Positions 60,150-64,000 of a stretch of 64,000 nt of DNA are shown here, one piece after another (positions within the stretch are counted from its first letter, which is position 1; every line of letters starts with the position of its first letter). The DNA comes from Monoplex corrugatus (taxonomy: Eukaryota; Mollusca; Gastropoda; Littorinimorpha; Ranellidae). The translations under genes and the position numbers were made by a program. The stretch lies in contig CM060307.1 in assembly GCA_030674185.1 (NCBI GenBank), forward strand, positions 60,433,981 to 60,497,980. The letters run 5' to 3'. A model generated the notes under the pieces. That model ran no database searches. It was not told the origin of the DNA and was given only the letters and a program-made list of their open reading frames with translations.

Positions 60150-62026
60150 TGCGCGTGCGTGCGTGCGTGCGTGCGTGCGTGTGTGTGCGTGTGTGTGCGT
60201 GTGTGCGTGTTTGTGTGTGTGTATGTATTTGTGTGCATATGCGAGCGTGCGTGCATGCATGCATGTGTGTATTATATGCGAATAGAACAAATGTTTAGGC
60301 ACAGACAAACAATACTAATCCTAAACAGCAATTTACGGGTTAAAAACTGATCCACTTCCAATATGGGCACAATATTGGTATCAACTTTGATAGGGCCAGC
60401 TTTAAGAGCCCAAGGTAAGCTTATCATGTATCAGGTGAAGTGACGAACAATGAGCCTAAACCTGGTTAGTACAAACTACAACACAAGAGCTGTAGGGGAG
60501 AGTCCAAGGACAAGGACTGGCCTGAATTGACTTTCATAAAGAAGATAGTTGAATGTATGTCATCTGAGTAAATGATAACATCCTATTTTTTTCTCTTCTT
60601 TCCCTTCAAAATTGAACTGCTTTTATTACATCATTAAAACATATCCACTCCACACAGACAAAGACACACCAAGCAAACAAAACACCCCATCCAAATTAAA
60701 ATATCATTAAAATAGAAGACTAAATAGACGAAAACAAAAAAGCAACAACACCAAATACACACACAAAAACCACCCAGGGTAACAAATAATGCAGTTAAGG
60801 CATCCCTTCTAATCATGACCATTTATTCTTTCATGCAATATTCTTTCTTTGCTGTTTCCCCAAAACCTGCTGGGGAAAAAAACAATGAACAACTAAAAAA
60901 AAAAAGAGTGGTGTAATATGTTTAGGTTTTCTGGCACGATGATAATGACAAGTCGTGCTATTCTGTTCTTCATACAGATACTCCAAAGTCAGCCATTTTA
61001 AGGTCTGCCCTCTCAATACATTTTGACCTGATTTTGAACACTCAATTCCTCTGTGTTCAGTTCACGTAACAGTTTGTACAATAAAATTCATTGTGATAAA
61101 AAAACTGCTCTCGTGTCATTCCTTTTGTGTAAATGTTGAAATACTGAACAAACAAAACTGCATCAAAACACAAGTTTAAAGTAGCATTATCAATACTTCA
61201 AGCACGTCACTCATCATCTGGAGAGCCTCGTTTCACAGCAACTTCACAGAAATTTTAAAAAAATAATAATAAAAACTTCCCAAAGCGATTCTAAAACTGG
61301 TAAAAATAACAATCAAAGATCAAAAGATGAAACCCTGAGCTTCAATTTGCTTTAATCTAGTGTTTTGTCTGCAAGATTTCTGTATGTAAACATCACCTGA
61401 AAAGTTTACAAGCTTTTTCTGTAACCAACAGTCAAATCTGTTAAAAATGTGAAAGGAATTACCTATCTTTCTCTACTTAATTAACCAAGTATTTTAACAC
61501 TGTTCTGCAATCACACCATGAAAACTGTCTTCAAATACAACCGGGTAGTGTGTCTGATTCACTGGCTAATGTACTTTCTCAGTCACTGCAATCTTCCACC
61601 TGCAGTGATTCTGTCATTTGTACCACAACATAATTCAACCAAAGACTCCTGATGGCAAATTTGATGTTATAATATTAAAAAAAATTACAAGTGCCTCCCT
61701 TTCAGATATAGCAACTTGTGTGCAACCTAGCACAGAAGTGTTGTTTGTTGCAAGTTATTGATGAGTAGTTCTTGATAAAGTCAGGTTAACATAAATCCAG
61801 TCCATCTTCAGGTCTCATACACTGATATAATCAAAAATTCTGACACTGAAACCACATAAAATAAGTCTAAAAGCCTTACCTTGAGATCATACTTTTTGTG
61901 AATGGTGAGGCGTGGGCTGAAGACATTCCTCATGACAACCATGTAGGTTTCTGTATCATTAACGGTCAGTCTGTACATTCCCAGATACTGTGGCAGTAAT
62001 GTTTGAGCATGGCACTCCACTATGTA
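51361..62026 (-). CDS. PIP4K2: Phosphatidylinositol 5-phosphate 4-kinase type 2, 3' part of gene (five exons)
   Basis: Type II PIP kinases phosphorylate PI5P at the 4-OH to make PI(4,5)P2, at internal membranes, nucleus and cytosol. Five exons (62026-61880, 56140-56102, 54113-54000, 52473-52173, 51545-51361) join in frame to 261 residues plus TGA. Family hallmarks seen: LGMYRL and RNVFSPRL (visible residues about 15-40), [14 protein letters not shown] across the first junction, [12 protein letters not shown] (63-74), [12 protein letters not shown] (107-118), an acidic linker ending in [17 protein letters not shown] (206-216) and [14 protein letters not shown] (228-241). Asp109 (MDYSL) and Asp214 (ALID) match the family's catalytic and metal-binding aspartates. 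Ala226 sits where type I PIP5Ks have the Glu that sets substrate choice, so type II is favoured over type I. The N-lobe exons, with the ATP-binding lysine, are not in the window. All introns are GT-AG. No frameshift or stop is seen, so the gene looks functional. The paralog (2A/2B/2C) is not assigned; invertebrates usually have one copy. Confidence 0.95.
51546..52172 (-). other. PIP4K2 last intron containing a SINE
   Basis: The GT-AG intron is 627 bp. A plus-strand tRNA-type SINE occupies about 51779-52040, antisense to the gene. No other feature is seen. Confidence 0.85.
51779..52040 (+). mobile_element. tRNA-derived SINE in the last PIP4K2 intron
   Basis: The head is gggcacagtagtcaatcggg and ggtcctgggtttgattgcct. 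The body includes tgtacatccatgcagaagat and aaaaatcttgtaagtcatg. It is antisense to PIP4K2 and 130 bp from the exon D donor. Confidence 0.7.
52173..52473 (-). CDS. PIP4K2: PIP4K2 exon D with catalytic MDYSL motif and acidic linker
   Basis: The exon is 301 nt, phase 0 to phase 1. It begins [18 protein letters not shown], which contains the catalytic MDYSL aspartate. It continues through a long Glu/Asp-rich linker (about 33 residues with runs of seven and four glutamates) to [17 protein letters not shown] and then ERFGVRSVE. The acceptor is tgatgcag-like (atgcag, CAG at 52476-52474) and the donor is gtaagt at 52172-52167. The acidic low-complexity insert is typical in position for PIP4Ks. It varies in length between species, and the TPPDSP element is the conserved part. 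Confidence 0.95.
52474..53999 (-). other. PIP4K2 intron, AT-rich
   Basis: The intron is 1526 bp and mostly unique AT-rich sequence. It holds only a short CA patch near 52570-52605 and an AAAT run at 53050-53070. I see no coding or mobile-element signal. Confidence 0.85.
54000..54113 (-). CDS. PIP4K2: PIP4K2 exon C
   Basis: The exon is 114 nt, 38 codons, from [17 protein letters not shown] to MLQKDVE. The acceptor reads cctgtaac on the plus strand, giving ttacag on the minus strand with the CAG at 54116-54114. The donor is gtgctc at 53999-53994, weaker than the other donors. It is chosen because the join gives [16 protein letters not shown], which matches the family without insertion or loss. 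Confidence 0.93.
54114..56101 (-). other. PIP4K2 intron with purine/G-run tract
   Basis: The intron is 1988 bp. Its main feature is a purine-only tract at 55214-55280 (A/AAG-rich, then G-runs). A short alternating purine-pyrimidine patch with ATGC/CATG repeats lies at 55806-55880. Otherwise it is AT-rich and featureless. Confidence 0.85.
55214..55280 (+). repeat. Purine-only tract, A/AAG then G-runs
   Basis: Sixty-seven purines in a row. The last 32 bases are G-runs broken by single A. It lies in a PIP4K2 intron. Confidence 0.9.
56102..56140 (-). CDS. PIP4K2: PIP4K2 exon B, 39-nt micro-exon
   Basis: The exon is 39 nt, phase 0 to phase 0, and encodes [13 protein letters not shown]. It completes the family signature KYDLKGSTV...AS across the preceding junction. 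The acceptor follows a T-rich tract and reads tttgcag. The donor is gtaagt, the strongest consensus form. It is too short for ORF finding and was located by searching for the missing 13 residues between exons A and C. Skipping it would keep the frame but delete the glycine-containing GSTV turn. Confidence 0.95.
56954..57070 (+). repeat. Imperfect G-rich duplication with a G4 motif
   Basis: Units of the form ggtgggactt...gtagtag-agg-ctggggcat occur twice, with a third start at 57060. The second holds four G-runs of four to five separated by single T at 57017-57038. Confidence 0.8.
57721..57802 (+). repeat. 41-bp tandem pair inside the piggyBac-type element
   Basis: taccccaaattttgtgg, with one t/c difference in the following base, through agcatcaccgtacagtcaca is repeated twice in a row. 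Confidence 0.9.
58049..58318 (-). pseudogene. N-terminal remnant of piggyBac-like transposase
   Basis: An open frame of 89 codons runs from the internal Met. The frame is also open upstream through an arginine-rich stretch. It carries [20 protein letters not shown] followed by an Asp/Ser/Glu-rich segment, the usual disordered acidic N-terminus of piggyBac transposases. It ends at FIHFMKA and stop without any catalytic domain. A deleted internal part is the simplest reason. It lies antiparallel to nothing and in the same orientation as PIP4K2, inside its intron, so it could be included in the pre-mRNA but is unlikely to be translated. Confidence 0.55.
59350..59453. repeat. CG/CA/CT microsatellite
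   Basis: A CG start, a CA run to 59427, then CT. Confidence 0.97.
60066..60265. repeat. GT/GCGT microsatellite
   Basis: GT array passing into GCGT, GTGC and CATG steps. Confidence 0.97.
61880..62026 (-). CDS. PIP4K2: PIP4K2 exon A (first visible)
   Basis: This exon is 147 nt, 49 codons, phase 0 at both ends. It starts [20 protein letters not shown] and ends KKYDLK. The acceptor is tgtgcag, with the CAG at 62029-62027. The donor is gtaagg at 61879-61874. It covers the core kinase strands around the RNVFSPRL segment. Residues are highly conserved relative to the family as I know it. The preceding exon, which should end in a HNILKKYHQ-like sequence, was not found between here and 64000. Confidence 0.95.
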
Positions 62027-62559
62027 CTGCACAATACACAGAAACACTGAGCTGAAAATAAACCAGATCTGAATCCAAAGTTGATACATGTTCAATTTAT
62101 GATATTGAGAAATATCTAACATGCCACTCCAGTTTGTCATTTGATTCAGTAACATTTGCAACAATACCTTTGTTCCTTTCCATAACATAAAATACCAGCA
62201 GGAGTACTCTAAATTGTGAAATTAAATAAATATTCCATTACAATGCTCTAGTCCGAGGTATCTGGCAACATATTTCAACACTTCAATATGTAACAGAAAA
62301 ACTATACAGCACTGTGGTCTGCACCACAGTTCACATGCAACATTCAGGGAAAAGGTATCAAAATAATCAGTATTCATCTGTCGAACCTAGTCCATTCATC
62401 ATTTATTGTCAAAAAAAAATTGCTGAAATTGGTAAGCTGACAAAACTTACAAAAAAAATGTAATCATAATAAGGAACAATCATCAGGAAAAAAAAACAAA
62501 AAAAAACAGTAAATGACTTTAAAAACAAACACACACACACACACACACACAAAAAGGAG
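62027..62559 (-). other. PIP4K2 intron sequence upstream of exon A
   Basis: It begins with the exon A acceptor and is AT-rich with A-runs and a short CA run (62527-62551). No upstream exon was found here or in 63382-64000. Confidence 0.7.
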
Positions 62560-62849
62560 AGCGAAATCAATACCACAAGACAAGAATGTCACATACGTCA
62601 CGCTGATAAATTGCTCTTGAGTTATAAAAATGAAACAAACAAAAAAACAAAAAGAAAACGAAGAAAGAAAAATCCATACCACATGACAATAATGTCATAT
62701 ATAACACTCTGACACATCACTGGTTTTCCTCTTTATATTTGAGGACATGATAAAAAGAATCATAAAGAAAGAAGGATCCATACATCATCACAATAATGTA
62801 TATATGACACTGATAAATCATTAGTTTTGCTCTTTACATTTGAGATGGA
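62560..62849 (+). repeat. Older, degenerate ~105-bp tandem repeat
   Basis: Three diverged copies share ccata-c-aca-cacaataatgt, a gataaat/gacacatc step and ctcttta-atttgag (about 62565-62670, 62672-62755, 62770-62850). The last part of each matches the 41-bp unit that follows. Confidence 0.65.
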
Positions 62850-63298
62850 TTTGATTTATCACTAGTTCTGCTCTTTACATTTGAGATGGATTTGATTTAT
62901 CACTAGTTCTGCTCTTTACATTTGAGAGGGATTTGATTTATCACTAGTTCTGCTCTTTACATTTGAGAGGGATTTGATTTATCACTAGTTCTGCTCTTTA
63001 CATTTGAGAGGGATTTGATTTATCACTAGTTCTGCTCTTTAAATTTGAGAGGGATTTGATTTATCACTAGTTCTGCTCTTTACATTTGAGATGGATTTGA
63101 TTTATCACTAGTTCTGCTCTTTACATTTGAGAGGGATTTGATTTATCACTAGTTCTGCTCTTTACATTTGAGAGGGATTTGATTTATCACTAGTTCTGCT
63201 CTTTACATTTGAGATGGATTTGATTTATCACTAGTTCTGCTCTTTAGATTTGAGAGGGATTTGATTTATCACTAGTTCTGCTCTTTACATTTGAGAGC
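62850..63298 (+). repeat. 41-bp minisatellite, about 11 units
   Basis: The unit core is ttgatttatcactagttctg followed by ctctttacatttgagaggga. Variants are gatgga/gaggga and one taaatttgag. The array abuts a CA array at 63299. It lies upstream of PIP4K2 exon A, so probably in an intron. Confidence 0.95.

Positions 63299-63381
<83 letters not shown>
63299..63381. repeat. CA microsatellite beside the 41-bp minisatellite
   Basis: Pure CA run of about 82 bp. Confidence 0.98.
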
Positions 63382-63383
<2 letters not shown>

Positions 63384-64000
63384 TTTATGACACAGGAAAT
63401 GCATGTTATTACCAACATGTCTTTATGCCTTATGTGCACATTCTTATACATGATATACACAAAAAGAACCTATAAAAGATGGATCAATGAACAATTACTT
63501 AGTATCATGTCCATCCTTAATACCAATATCACAAAGCAAGCATCACACTGAATATACGGAAACTGTAAGCACACTTAAAATATGCTGGACAACACTTTTT
63601 TTTTTTCAAAAGAGTCGTTATTCAGAATGCAAATGATGCCATTTAGACAGTATACATCATGCATTCAGCATGGTTCTTTAGTGGGAGAATGGCACAGTTT
63701 GCATTTATACACACACACAGATCCCCACATTCCATTACTGTCGAATGGAACAGACTCTTGTTGCTTTTAAAATGCAAGCATCTGCACTTCTCCTTTCTTT
63801 CATTCTTGTTTATTTTCTCTCTCTCAATTCAACAGAAATTCTGTGTGGTCTACTGCCCATTCCCATTCCAACATTCCCAAACTCTCTGTCCTCTTCCTTC
63901 TTCCCCATGCCCCCGAAATTCAAAATTCTAGAAAAGGGTTCCAGCCATATAGTTAGATCAGCATAAGGATTGGTAAATTCAGAAGACTTGCAGTGGTTCT
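63382..64000. other. Unique sequence at window end
   Basis: No exon of PIP4K2 recognised on the minus strand. Probably intronic. Confidence 0.5.

Larger units (their letters stand above)
56141..61879 (-). other. Large PIP4K2 intron with piggyBac-type insertion
   Basis: The intron is 5739 bp. From low to high coordinates it holds a GA-rich tract (56570-56820), an imperfect G-rich duplication (56954-57070), a TTAA-flanked piggyBac-type element (57517-58622), CA/GT arrays (59350-59427, 60066-60230), and AT-rich filler. A direct repeat of about 85 bp is visible at 59800-59900 and 59910-60035 (shared text around ttacttgaa and ggactttatagcac). Confidence 0.85.

Noticed and set aside
61808..61879. 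Extending PIP4K2 exon A downstream through [10 protein letters not shown]
   Set aside because: It follows a gtaagg donor and breaks the KYDLKGSTV signature that is restored by the 39-nt exon.

Overview
This window is animal nuclear DNA. It is AT-rich, has GT-AG introns, and is crowded with microsatellites, tRNA-derived SINEs, LINE fragments and one Penelope-like retroelement. Nothing in it looks prokaryotic, viral or organellar. The mix of repeats (long CA/GT arrays, SINEs with an L2-like tail, a Penelope element with a GIY-YIG domain) would suit a mollusc, probably a gastropod, but that placement is an inference and rests on no species-specific marker.

The only host gene supported at protein level is the 3' half of a type II phosphatidylinositol-phosphate kinase (PIP4K2 family). 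It lies on the minus strand in five exons between 62026 and 51361. The exons splice in frame into 261 C-terminal residues ending at a TGA. The N-terminal exons must lie beyond 64000. Its introns hold a 1.1-kb piggyBac-type element flanked by TTAA, a SINE, a 41-bp minisatellite and several G-rich tracts.

Layout. 1-3.6 kb: microsatellites, reversed SINEs and a Penelope 3' fragment. 3.6-8.7 kb: SINEs, an AATAAA plus poly(A) on the minus strand near 4.7 kb, and a CpG-richer stretch at 7.7-8.7 kb that may be a promoter. 8.8-14 kb: SINE, a 178-bp tandem duplication, simple repeats, and a TTAA-type miniature element. 14-16.4 kb: a decayed LINE interrupted by another retroposon. 17-19.7 kb: a 21-bp minisatellite and a 43-bp satellite of roughly 34 units. 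23.8-27 kb: a degenerate LINE followed directly by an L2/CR1-like LINE 3' end. 29.9-32 kb: a Penelope-like element with a 503-codon open frame. 33.2-34.2 kb: reversed LINE fragments. 35-51 kb: mostly featureless AT-rich DNA. 51.3-64 kb: the PIP4K2 gene.

Apart from PIP4K2, every protein-like signal comes from a mobile element, and most of these are broken. Many long open frames are only translations of simple repeats and are not annotated as genes. Exon junctions were set from splice consensus plus family similarity held in memory. No alignment or database search was run.
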